Source: an uncultured Thermoleophilia bacterium (GTDB lineage Bacteria; Actinomycetota; Thermoleophilia; UBA2241). Taken from it: a stretch of DNA of 5,168 bases. The translations under genes were made by a program, and so were the position numbers. Shown here in pieces: positions 1 through 5,168 of the stretch. Where the stretch lies: contig CAIWHY010000319.1 of the NCBI GenBank assembly GCA_903912585.1, positions 1 through 5,168 on the forward strand, read 5' to 3'. The number at the start of each line of letters is the position of its first letter. Positions within the stretch are counted from its first letter, which is position 1. The notes under the pieces are model-generated. The model was not told the DNA's origin. It was given only the letters and a program-made list of their open reading frames with translations, and searched no databases.

Positions 1-219
1 GAACAAAATTATCGTTGCACCAAGTCAATTCTTGCGGTTGCCGATGAACTGATAAAGAACAACAAAGGACAAATTCCGAAAACGCTCTTTACGGAAAATG
101 CGCGCGGCGAGCCGGTTCGCATCACGCAATGCTTAGATGAGCGCGACGAGGCAAGTTCCATCGTTCGCGCGATCGAAGATGAGATCCGGAAATCGAAGCT
201 TGACCTGAAAGATTTTGCG
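1..219. other. Compositionally distinct segment inside pcrA
   Basis: This stretch is about 50% G+C (40% in the first 60 bases), against about 68% in the next 60 bases and higher beyond. By hand count, 39 of 73 codons here end in G or C. In the next 50 codons nearly all do, the visible exception being one AAT. Codons such as TTA, ATA, AAT, AAA and CTT occur here and are rare or absent downstream. The frame stays open and the protein remains helicase-like across the boundary, so this is foreign or chimeric sequence within one gene, not a gene boundary. Confidence 0.7.
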
Positions 220-1470
220 GTGCTCTACCGCACCAACGCGCAGAGCCGCGTGCTCGAGGAGCAGTTCGGGCGCTACGCGATCGCCTACCAGGTGATCGGC
301 GGGCCCAAGTTCTACGAGCGCGCCGAGATCCGCGACCTGGTGGCGTACCTCACCGCGATCGTGAATCCGGACGACGCCTCGCGCCTGGTGCGCATCGTCA
401 ACGTGCCCAAGCGCGGCATCGGCGCCACCAGCCTGCAGCGCCTGCAGGCGCACGCCGCCGGCATGGGGGAGAGCGTCTGGAGTGTCATGCGCGCGGCGGC
501 CGACGTCCCCGGCCTCTCGGCCGGGGCGACCAACGGCCTGCTCGACTTCGTGCGCCTGGTCGAGGGGTTGCAGGCGGGCCTCGAGGGCCGCCCGGTCGCC
601 GAGGTCGTGCGCAGCCTGCTCGACGAGAGCGGCTACGAGGCGGCGCTCAAGACGCAGAAGACTCTGGATGCCGACGGCCGCCTCGAGAACCTCGAGGAGT
701 TCGTCGGCGTCGCCGCCGAGTACGACAAGCGCGCCGACGAGCCCAGCCTCGACGGCTTCCTGCAGGAGATCAGCCTGTACGCCGACGTCGACGCGATCGT
801 CGACAAGTCGGCGATGATCACGCTCATGACCCTCCACAATGCCAAGGGCCTTGAGTTCCCGGTGGTGTTCATCGCCGGCATGGAAGAGGGCGTGTTCCCG
901 CACCAGCGCTCGCTCGACGAGCAGAACGTCGAGGAGGAGCGCCGGCTCGCCTACGTGGGCATCACGCGCGCCATGGACCGCCTGTACCTCCTGCACGCCC
1001 GGGCGCGCTCGCTGTGGGGCGCGTCGCAGTTCAACCTGCCCTCGCGCTTCATCGGCGAGATCCCCAGCGGCCTCTTCGAGAAGCACGTTGTCGGCGGCGG
1101 CGCGGCCGGCGGCTGGAGCGGCCAGGGCGGTTCGTGGGGCGGCGGCTCAGGCGGTTCGCGCGGCTCCTGGGGCGGCGGCTCCGGGAGCGGAGGCGGCTCG
1201 TGGAGCGGCGGCGGCCGCTACGGCCGCGACGCCGACGTGGACGGCGCCTCCGGCCGCCGCTTCACCGGTCTCGAGAAGGACGACACCCTCGACGAGGAGG
1301 TCGTGGAGCAGTTCTTCGCCGCCGGCGACCGCGTGCTGCACGCGACCCTCGGCGAGGGGACCGTCCTCAAAATGGAGAGCGGCGGCATCGTCGTCGTGCG
1401 CTTCGAGAACGACGGCAGCGAGCGCCGCCTGATGGCGAGCGTGGCGCCGCTGCGCAAGCTGCGCACCTAG
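1..1470 (+). CDS. pcrA: ATP-dependent DNA helicase PcrA/UvrD, C-terminal part (5' truncated by the window edge)
   Basis: Superfamily 1A 3'-5' DNA helicase acting in nucleotide excision repair, replication restart and removal of recombinases. The frame is open from base 1 and gives 489 residues; the N-terminal ~250-300 residues (Walker A, Walker B) of a ~720-790 residue protein lie upstream. Visible in order: motif IV QNYR at residues 2-5, with Cys where QNYRS usually has Ser; conserved AVLYRTNAQSR at 73-83; 2B-domain sequence with GGPKFYERAEIRD near 100-113; motif V MTLHNAKGLEFP at 276-287; motif VI EERRLAYVGITRA at 312-324. A Gly/Ser/Trp-rich linker follows at about 365-406. The C-terminal Tudor-like domain (GDRVLHATLGEGTV, then VVVRFENDGSERRL) covers about 439-487; in PcrA and UvrD this domain contacts RNA polymerase. 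Codons 1-73 have AT-rich usage unlike the rest. The PcrA-versus-UvrD name is by family convention; the Tudor domain with a Gly-rich tail favours PcrA. Confidence 0.95.
   Translation, partial: EQNYRCTKSILAVADELIKNNKGQIPKTLFTENARGEPVRITQCLDERDEASSIVRAIEDEIRKSKLDLKDFAVLYRTNAQSRVLEEQFGRYAIAYQVIGGPKFYERAEIRDLVAYLTAIVNPDDASRLVRIVNVPKRGIGATSLQRLQAHAAGMGESVWSVMRAAADVPGLSAGATNGLLDFVRLVEGLQAGLEGRPVAEVVRSLLDESGYEAALKTQKTLDADGRLENLEEFVGVAAEYDKRADEPSLDGFLQEISLYADVDAIVDKSAMITLMTLHNAKGLEFPVVFIAGMEEGVFPHQRSLDEQNVEEERRLAYVGITRAMDRLYLLHARARSLWGASQFNLPSRFIGEIPSGLFEKHVVGGGAAGGWSGQGGSWGGGSGGSRGSWGGGSGSGGGSWSGGGRYGRDADVDGASGRRFTGLEKDDTLDEEVVEQFFAAGDRVLHATLGEGTVLKMESGGIVVVRFENDGSERRLMASVAPLRKLRT
1093..1218 (+). repeat. 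Gly/Ser-rich low-complexity tract coding the PcrA linker
   Basis: About 42 codons code almost only Gly and Ser, with four evenly placed Trp (fragment residues 372, 379, 390 and 401, spacings 7, 11, 11) and a few Arg. Units resembling GSWGGGSG recur three times, and the DNA shows imperfect GGCGGC/GGCTC repetition. The tract joins the helicase core to the C-terminal Tudor-like domain and is expected to be disordered. Gly-rich linkers at this place are known in PcrA proteins; the regular Trp spacing is what I see here. Such DNA is prone to length change by slippage. Confidence 0.65.
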
Positions 1471-1476
1471 CGGCGC

Positions 1477-1499
1477 CCGCCGGCAGCGCGGGGCCGGGG
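1477..1499. terminator. Possible GC-rich hairpin between convergent pcrA and lipoprotein genes
   Basis: CCGGC (1480-1484) pairs with GCCGG (1493-1497) around an 8-base loop. Two further C-G pairs form below if G1479 bulges out. It lies in the 43-bp gap between two convergent stop codons, where a bidirectional terminator is expected. There is no T-tract on either side, so intrinsic termination is doubtful and Rho-dependent ending is as likely. Confidence 0.25.
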
Positions 1500-1513
1500 C
1501 ACGACACCCGTGC

Positions 1514-2035
1514 TCACTCTCCGGTGCCGACCTCGACCAGGCGCCAGCTGCCGTCCGACATGCGGACCACGCGCGAGAAGATCTCCCAGCGCGCCGCCGT
1601 CGTGCCGAAGGGGCTGCTGGTGACCGTCGGCACGATGTACACCCACGAGCCGAACGACACGGTGGCATCGCTGCCCGGTCTTGGGAGAGCTCTCGTGGCG
1701 GGACGAAGGTAGCGCACCGACTCGAACGCCTTCGGCTCCGTCTTCGCGTTGTACATGCGCGGACCCGTCGCCAGTGCGAACGCGGCGTCGTACTCGTGCG
1801 CCCCCATGAGATCCCAGTACCGATGGACCACCGCGACCGCGCCGACGGGCAGCGCCCCGCTCGTGATCTGCGGGCTGGGTGCCGGTGTGGGTGCCGTGGC
1901 GGCCGGGGACGACGAGACGGTGGACGCCGTGGGCGAAGTGCCGCCGGCCGAGCCGCCGCAGGCGACGAACAGCGCCACCACGCAACAGGCAGAGGCAAGG
2001 ACGGTGATGACTGACGGCCGGCTACTGGTCCCCAC
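1514..2035 (-). CDS. Small secreted lipoprotein, probable NTF2-like domain, function unknown
   Basis: A 173-residue protein starting at GTG. Residues 1-25 form a lipoprotein signal peptide: short N-region with Arg6, hydrophobic core TVLASACCVVALFVA, then lipid-accepting Cys26 (FVAC, a permitted though not ideal lipobox because of Phe at -3). Cys17 is a less likely acceptor, as it would leave a very short hydrophobic core. Residues 27-62 are a Ser/Thr/Pro/Ala-rich tether. The rest, about 63-173, looks like a small NTF2/SnoaL-type cone: an initial helix AVVHRYWDLMGAHEYDAAFAL, a Tyr/Trp-rich strand region, and a final strand with DGSWRLVEVGTGE. The family is inferred from pattern and is not a firm match. 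The protein should be anchored on the outer face of the cytoplasmic membrane. The Shine-Dalgarno AAAGGTG lies 5 bases before the GTG. It is convergent with pcrA and divergent from the hydratase; neither neighbour explains its role. Confidence 0.8.
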   Translation of the reverse strand: MGTSSRPSVITVLASACCVVALFVACGGSAGGTSPTASTVSSSPAATAPTPAPSPQITSGALPVGAVAVVHRYWDLMGAHEYDAAFALATGPRMYNAKTEPKAFESVRYLRPATRALPRPGSDATVSFGSWVYIVPTVTSSPFGTTAARWEIFSRVVRMSDGSWRLVEVGTGE

Positions 2036-2040
2036 GAAGA

Positions 2041-2047
2041 CACCTTT
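2041..2047 (-). promoter_or_regulatory. Shine-Dalgarno of the lipoprotein gene
   Basis: On the minus strand this reads AAAGGTG, ending 5 bases before the GTG at 2035. It supports the GTG as the true start, which also gives a complete signal peptide. Confidence 0.6.
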
Positions 2048-2100
2048 CGTCGCGTTCTGTCCGTGCCGACTCCATCACAGCTCGGCGGATGTGTACAGGA

Positions 2101-2130
2101 TGACGACAGTACGTCACCCCCAAGGGTCAC
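2101..2130. promoter_or_regulatory. Possible operator: inverted and direct repeats in the divergent spacer
   Basis: TGACG (2101-2105) and CGTCA (2112-2116) form an inverted repeat with a 6-base spacer. GTCAC occurs at 2113-2117 and again at 2126-2130, 13 bases apart. The cluster lies 66 bases upstream of the lipoprotein start and about 40 bases upstream of the -35 region proposed for the hydratase, so a regulator here could serve either gene. Short arms like these can arise by chance; no regulator gene is in the window. Confidence 0.25.
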
Positions 2131-2149
2131 GAAGGCGTCGCCGGCGCGC

Positions 2150-2177
2150 TCGTCGCTGCAGACTCGTGCGGTAGACT
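2150..2177 (+). promoter_or_regulatory. Possible promoter of the enoyl-CoA hydratase gene
   Basis: TAGACT at 2172-2177 fits the TAnnnT -10 pattern common in high-GC Gram-positive bacteria. The best -35 is a weak TCGTCG at 2150-2155 (spacer 16). A start near 2184 would leave a leader of about 33 bases containing the strong Shine-Dalgarno. The -10 is plausible; the -35 is poor. Confidence 0.35.
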
Positions 2178-2202
2178 GCGCCGGGAGAGTCCAGCCACCG
2201 CC

Positions 2203-2210
2203 GAGGAGGG
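2203..2210 (+). promoter_or_regulatory. Strong Shine-Dalgarno of the enoyl-CoA hydratase gene
   Basis: GAGGAGGG ends 6 bases before the ATG at 2217. This near-perfect site fixes the start codon and suggests efficient translation. Confidence 0.75.
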
Positions 2211-2216
2211 TCAGCC

Positions 2217-2990
<774 letters not shown>

Positions 2991-3003
2991 GGCCGGCCGG
3001 CTT

Positions 3004-3030
3004 GCTCGGGCTCGCTCCGGCTCGCCGAGC
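3004..3030. terminator. Possible hairpin between convergent hydratase and otsB genes
   Basis: GCTCGG (3004-3009) pairs perfectly with CCGAGC (3025-3030) around a 15-base loop made of GGCTCG-like repeats. It sits in the 43-bp gap between two convergent stop codons. No T-run follows on either strand, and the GGCTCG/CCGAGC repetition allows several competing pairings, so the assignment is weak. Confidence 0.27.
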
Positions 3031-3033
3031 GGC

Positions 3034-3873
3034 TCAGCCGCCGACAGCGGCGAGCAGTCGCGAGAGCGCCTCGAGCACGCCCGGCGTGGCGCGCACCAGC
3101 ACGTCGGCGTCCTCGAGCACCGGTCGCGGCGTCTCGCCGGTGACCGCTGCCAGCGCGCAGGCGTGGCGCCGTGCGTCCTGCTCGCTCCACTTGTGCAGGG
3201 CGTCGAAGCCGGCGGCGTCGGTGAGGTCGTCGCCGCAGAACATCGCCGCCAGGTAGTCGCCCGCGGCGAGCAGCTTGCGCGTCGCGGTCCCCTTGGTGAA
3301 CGGCAGCGGCGGCCGCACCTCGAAGAGGAAGTGCCCGGTCGAGATCGCCAGCCCGCGGGCGCGCGCCGGCTCGACGACCTTCTGCAGAAGCTCGTGCCGG
3401 GTCGCGGCCGCGTCCGTCGCCAGCCGGTAGTGGATAGCCAGCATCGTGCGCTTGTTCTCGAGCACGACGCCGAGCGCCTCGCAGTCGAGGTCGCGCGCCG
3501 CGGCGTCCGCGACCTCCTGGACCTGCGTCACGTAGCGTTCGGCCTGCGGTTCCGTGAGTACCGACCCGTCCGCGCCCAGCACCTCGAGCCCGTGCGTGCC
3601 CACGTAGGCGGCGCCGTCGAGAGCGATCATGCGGCGCCCGTCCGCGAGCGCCCGCCCGGTGACGAACGCCACGAGGCCCAGCCGCCGGACGAGTCCGGCG
3701 AGGACGTCGCAGACCTCGGGCGGGACCACGGCGTCGCCCGGCCGCCCCACGATGGGGGAGATGGTGCCGTCGATGTCGCAGAAGAGCGCCCCGGCGCGCG
3801 GCGCCCGGGCGAACGCGGCGACGGCCGTGGCGAGCTGCGCTTCGCCATCGATGATGAGCCCTTCGCCGTCCAC
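3034..3873 (-). CDS. otsB: Trehalose-6-phosphate phosphatase (OtsB)
   Basis: A cytoplasmic HAD-superfamily phosphatase of 279 residues that converts trehalose 6-phosphate to trehalose, the last step of the OtsA-OtsB route to this osmolyte and stress protectant. All HAD signatures are present: motif I CDIDGTISPI with nucleophile Asp33 and acid/base Asp35; motif II VTGR at 71-74; motif III Lys194 in PFTKGTA; motif IV GDDLTD at 214-219 for Mg2+ binding. The insert with YVGTHGLEV (90-98) and the ENKRTMLAIHYR segment (139-150) match the cap region of trehalose phosphatases. The start is GTG at 3873: an in-frame stop at 3898-3900 excludes any longer form, and a strong Shine-Dalgarno lies just upstream. 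No otsA synthase is in the window, so its partner must be elsewhere. It has its own divergent promoter opposite the gene at 3990. Related HAD sugar-phosphate phosphatases are the alternative, less likely. Confidence 0.9.
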   Translation of the reverse strand: MDGEGLIIDGEAQLATAVAAFARAPRAGALFCDIDGTISPIVGRPGDAVVPPEVCDVLAGLVRRLGLVAFVTGRALADGRRMIALDGAAYVGTHGLEVLGADGSVLTEPQAERYVTQVQEVADAAARDLDCEALGVVLENKRTMLAIHYRLATDAAATRHELLQKVVEPARARGLAISTGHFLFEVRPPLPFTKGTATRKLLAAGDYLAAMFCGDDLTDAAGFDALHKWSEQDARRHACALAAVTGETPRPVLEDADVLVRATPGVLEALSRLLAAVGG

Positions 3874-3875
3874 GT

Positions 3876-3883
3876 CCCTCCTC
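3876..3883 (-). promoter_or_regulatory. Shine-Dalgarno of otsB, short spacing to GTG
   Basis: On the minus strand this reads GAGGAGGG, a near-perfect site. AGGAGG ends only 3 bases before the GTG at 3873, shorter than usual, yet no other in-frame start exists nearby, so it decides the start. Confidence 0.6.
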
Positions 3884-3899
3884 GCCTGCGATCGCCCTC

Positions 3900-3928
3900 A
3901 GCCTAGCGGAACCGGCCCCGCGCGCCAA
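3900..3928 (-). promoter_or_regulatory. Probable otsB promoter (TTGGCG - 17 bp - TAGGCT)
   Basis: On the minus strand the -35 is TTGGCG (3928-3923) and the -10 is TAGGCT (3905-3900), separated by exactly 17 bases. The -35 matches TTGACA at 4 of 6 positions and the -10 fits TAnnnT. Transcription would start near 3893, giving a ~20-base leader that contains the Shine-Dalgarno. This is the clearest housekeeping-sigma promoter in the window. Confidence 0.5.
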
Positions 3929-3945
3929 CGATGGTGGTCGTTCCC

Positions 3946-3975
3946 TTCAAGTCCGCGCGACCCTCTGCCGATACT
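3946..3975 (+). promoter_or_regulatory. Possible promoter of the unassigned gene at 3990
   Basis: GATACT (3970-3975) resembles a -10 box (4 of 6 to TATAAT), with a weak TTCAAG (3946-3951) 18 bases before it. Transcription from here would begin near 3982 and leave a leader of about 8 bases before the ATG, meaning near-leaderless translation. That agrees with the absence of a good Shine-Dalgarno. Confidence 0.27.
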
Positions 3976-3989
3976 GCGCCACGAGAGAG

Positions 3990-4682
3990 ATGAGCGATCA
4001 CAACGACAAGCCACGCGAGGCTCTTCCCGGCGGGAGACCGCGGGATGGGCGCGCGGACCCCTACCTCAAGTCGATGCTGCTCGGCCTCATCGAGGACAGC
4101 TACCTGCACACCGGCACCTTCACCCAGTTCGCGGCCGAGGTACTGCAGGTGATCGCCTACGCGGTCACGGTGCCGGTCGCGTTCACCGAAGGCTTCCTCA
4201 AGGCCTACCTGTCCATCGAGCGGGTGGTCGAGGACGCCGACGGGCGCATCAAGATCATCCCCAAGGAAGGCGCCAGCATCGAGGACATGATCCGCGACGT
4301 CGACGAGATCACGGCGCAGGTCGACCCCGGCGCGGTGTTCAACCCCGTGGTCCGCTCGAAGCTCGACGCGGTACATCAGACGTCGAGCAAGGCCATGAAG
4401 TGGGACATCAACACGCTCGGCCAGATGGACGACGCCCAGTTGATGGAGGTCCTGCGGGAGATGCAGGCCGAGTCGGAGAGTCCGGACGACGATCGCGCCG
4501 AGCGCGACGAGGCCAACGACTACGTGCGCGCCAAGCTGGCGACGATCCGCCGCAACGTGCGCCAGTTCCAGACGCGACATGGAGCGGGGGCGGCCGACGC
4601 CGAGGCGCCGGGTGACGCCGGCCCGGACACCGGCGACTCACCGGTCCCGACCGGCTTCGGCGATGGCGGCGCCCCGATCTGA
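3990..4682 (+). CDS. Protein of unknown function, 230 residues
   Basis: I do not recognise a family. Base composition matches its neighbours, and the shadow frames make less sensible proteins, so it is probably a real gene. Residues 1-24 are polar and charged. Residues 25-75 form a mostly helical, hydrophobic block (YLKSMLLGLIEDSYL, then FAAEVLQVIAYAVTVPVAFTEGFLKAYL); the stretch 51-66 is nonpolar enough for membrane association but is short and flanked by Glu50 and Glu67. Residues 76-160 look like a mixed alpha/beta or helical domain, with ASIEDMIRDVDEITAQVDPG and DDAQLMEVLREMQ. Residues 161-197 are a highly charged, probably coiled helix; 198-230 are an Ala/Gly/Asp/Pro-rich disordered tail. 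The ATG at 3990 is the first possible start; GAGAGAG touches it with no proper spacing. Met29 (4074) is an alternative start but has no Shine-Dalgarno. It is divergent from otsB across 116 bp, and 135 bp separate it from pyrF, so no functional link is shown. Confidence 0.75.
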   Translation: MSDHNDKPREALPGGRPRDGRADPYLKSMLLGLIEDSYLHTGTFTQFAAEVLQVIAYAVTVPVAFTEGFLKAYLSIERVVEDADGRIKIIPKEGASIEDMIRDVDEITAQVDPGAVFNPVVRSKLDAVHQTSSKAMKWDINTLGQMDDAQLMEVLREMQAESESPDDDRAERDEANDYVRAKLATIRRNVRQFQTRHGAGAADAEAPGDAGPDTGDSPVPTGFGDGGAPI

Positions 4683-4705
4683 GCCGTCGCGCTCCCGCGG
4701 CCGCG

Positions 4706-4724
4706 CTCGCGCAGGCTCCGCGAG
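4706..4724 (+). terminator. Possible terminator hairpin after the unassigned gene
   Basis: CTCGCG (4706-4711) and CGCGAG (4719-4724) form a perfect 6-bp stem with a 7-base loop, starting 24 bases after the stop codon at 4682. No T-tract follows, so it may only stabilise the 3' end or act with Rho. Confidence 0.33.
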
Positions 4725-4786
4725 ATCACGCGCCCGCCGTCCCGCGACACAACGCGCCCGAACTCCCGCCCGCGGCCCGGTTCGGA

Positions 4787-4792
4787 TAGGAT
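4787..4792 (+). promoter_or_regulatory. Possible -10 box upstream of pyrF
   Basis: TAGGAT fits the TAnnnT pattern and lies in an AT-richer spot containing GGATA twice in tandem (4784-4793). No convincing -35 is found 16-18 bases upstream. Transcription would start about 20 bases before the pyrF ATG. It would mean pyrF is transcribed separately from the gene at 3990. Confidence 0.3.
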
Positions 4793-4805
4793 AGGCGGGC
4801 TTTCC

Positions 4806-4812
4806 GGGAGGG
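4806..4812 (+). promoter_or_regulatory. Shine-Dalgarno of pyrF
   Basis: GGGAGGG ends 5 bases before the ATG at 4818, supporting this start. Confidence 0.6.
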
Positions 4813-4817
4813 CAGGC

Positions 4818-5168
4818 ATGCATCATTTCTCCGACAGTCTGGCGACGGCCGTCACGGCGCGGCGCAGCGTCGTCTGCGTCGGCCTCGACCCGACGCTCGC
4901 AGGCATGCCGCCGGAGCTCGTCGAGAAGTATCGGCCGCGCGTCGCGGACCTCGGTGACGAGGGCGCCGTCGCCGCCTGCTTTCAGGAGTTCTGCAGCGGC
5001 GTGATCGACGCCGTCGCCGAGAGCGCCGCGTGCGTCAAGCCGCAGGCCGCGTTCTTCGAACAATACGGCGCGCCCGGGTGGAGCGCGCTGCGCGCCGTCG
5101 TGCGCTGCGCGCACCAGTACGAGCTGCCCGTGATCCTCGACGTCAAGCGCGGCGACATCGCCTCGACC
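4818..5168 (+). CDS. pyrF: Orotidine-5'-phosphate decarboxylase, type 2, N-terminal part (cut by the window end)
   Basis: Decarboxylates orotidine 5'-monophosphate to UMP, the last step of de novo pyrimidine synthesis, in the cytoplasm. The frame runs open to the last base and gives 117 of the roughly 270-290 residues usual for the type-2 subfamily. Visible: VVCVGLDPTLAGMPPEL at 18-34, with Asp24 of the conserved GLDP; ACVKPQAAFFEQYG at 71-84, with the conserved substrate-binding Lys74; and ILDVKRGDIAST at 106-117, carrying the catalytic D-x-K-x-x-D set Asp108, Lys110 and Asp113. The Asp/Lys array is intact. The longer segment between the first strand and the KP motif and the KPQAAFFE wording fit the type-2 form found in Actinomycetota and some other phyla, not the shorter E. 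coli-type enzyme. The start is ATG with Shine-Dalgarno GGGAGGG. pyrE or other pyr genes may follow outside the window. Confidence 0.95.
   Translation, partial: MHHFSDSLATAVTARRSVVCVGLDPTLAGMPPELVEKYRPRVADLGDEGAVAACFQEFCSGVIDAVAESAACVKPQAAFFEQYGAPGWSALRAVVRCAHQYELPVILDVKRGDIAST

Noticed and set aside
1..219. AT-richer start taken as a separate upstream gene or mobile-element remnant
   Set aside because: The frame is continuous with the helicase and codes motif IV and following UvrD-like sequence. No insertion ends, repeats or stop codons mark a boundary.
133..1086. Long minus-strand open frame (317 codons) opposite pcrA
   Set aside because: It lies fully antisense to a clear helicase reading frame. 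Its product is a Leu/Ala/Arg/Glu/Val-rich string with no recognisable domain, as expected when one strand codes in high-GC DNA.
1451..1465. Perfect hairpin TGCGCA-AGC-TGCGCA near the pcrA 3' end
   Set aside because: It is inside the coding sequence and arises from the repeated codons for Leu-Arg-Lys-Leu-Arg in the conserved C-terminus. No T-tract follows, so I do not call it a terminator.
1147..2130. Minus-strand open frame of 327 codons spanning the pcrA 3' end and the lipoprotein region
   Set aside because: It overlaps two better-supported genes in other frames and yields an Arg/Ser/Pro/Ala-rich product without a domain. Its length is a GC effect.
3029..3041. Short hairpin GCGGC-TCA-GCCGC over the otsB stop codon
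   Set aside because: A 5-bp stem with a 3-base loop overlapping codons, without a T-tract. This is expected by chance in DNA this GC-rich.
4683..4817. Search for a PyrR-type attenuator or other leader RNA before pyrF
   Set aside because: The 135-bp spacer shows only one short hairpin close to the upstream stop codon and no antiterminator/terminator pair or T-tract, so no riboswitch or attenuator can be supported.

Overview
The window looks like ordinary chromosomal DNA from a very GC-rich bacterium. Coding sequence from about position 220 onward has almost only G or C at third codon positions. Likely source: a member of the Actinomycetota (possibly a deep branch such as Thermoleophilia) or another high-GC lineage. 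This rests on base composition, two GTG starts, TAnnnT-type -10 boxes and the type-2 form of PyrF, so it is an inference. No RNA gene, mobile element, CRISPR array or phage gene was seen.

Layout, left to right: (1) 1-1470 (+), the C-terminal part of a UvrD/PcrA-type DNA helicase, whose N-terminal part lies outside the window. (2) 1514-2035 (-), a small secreted lipoprotein with a probable NTF2-like fold, convergent with the helicase. (3) A 181-bp divergent spacer with promoter-like and operator-like signals. (4) 2217-2990 (+), an enoyl-CoA hydratase of the crotonase family. (5) 3034-3873 (-), trehalose-6-phosphate phosphatase (OtsB), convergent with the hydratase. (6) A 116-bp divergent spacer holding a good otsB promoter. 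(7) 3990-4682 (+), a protein I cannot assign. (8) 4818 to the window end (+), the first 117 codons of orotidine-5'-phosphate decarboxylase (pyrF).

Gene strands alternate + - + - + +, spacers are 43 to 181 bp, and every start except that of 3990-4682 has a recognisable Shine-Dalgarno sequence. These are therefore probably separate transcription units, not one operon or pathway. Their roles are DNA repair/replication, an envelope lipoprotein, acyl-CoA metabolism, trehalose synthesis, an unknown function and pyrimidine synthesis.

The most notable signal is an abrupt change in base and codon composition inside the helicase gene, near position 217. The reading frame and protein homology run straight through it. 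It suggests a recombinant (mosaic) gene or a chimeric assembly join. Next in interest are the Trp-punctuated Gly/Ser linker of the helicase and the unassigned 230-residue protein. I found no convincing evidence of a new multi-gene system.
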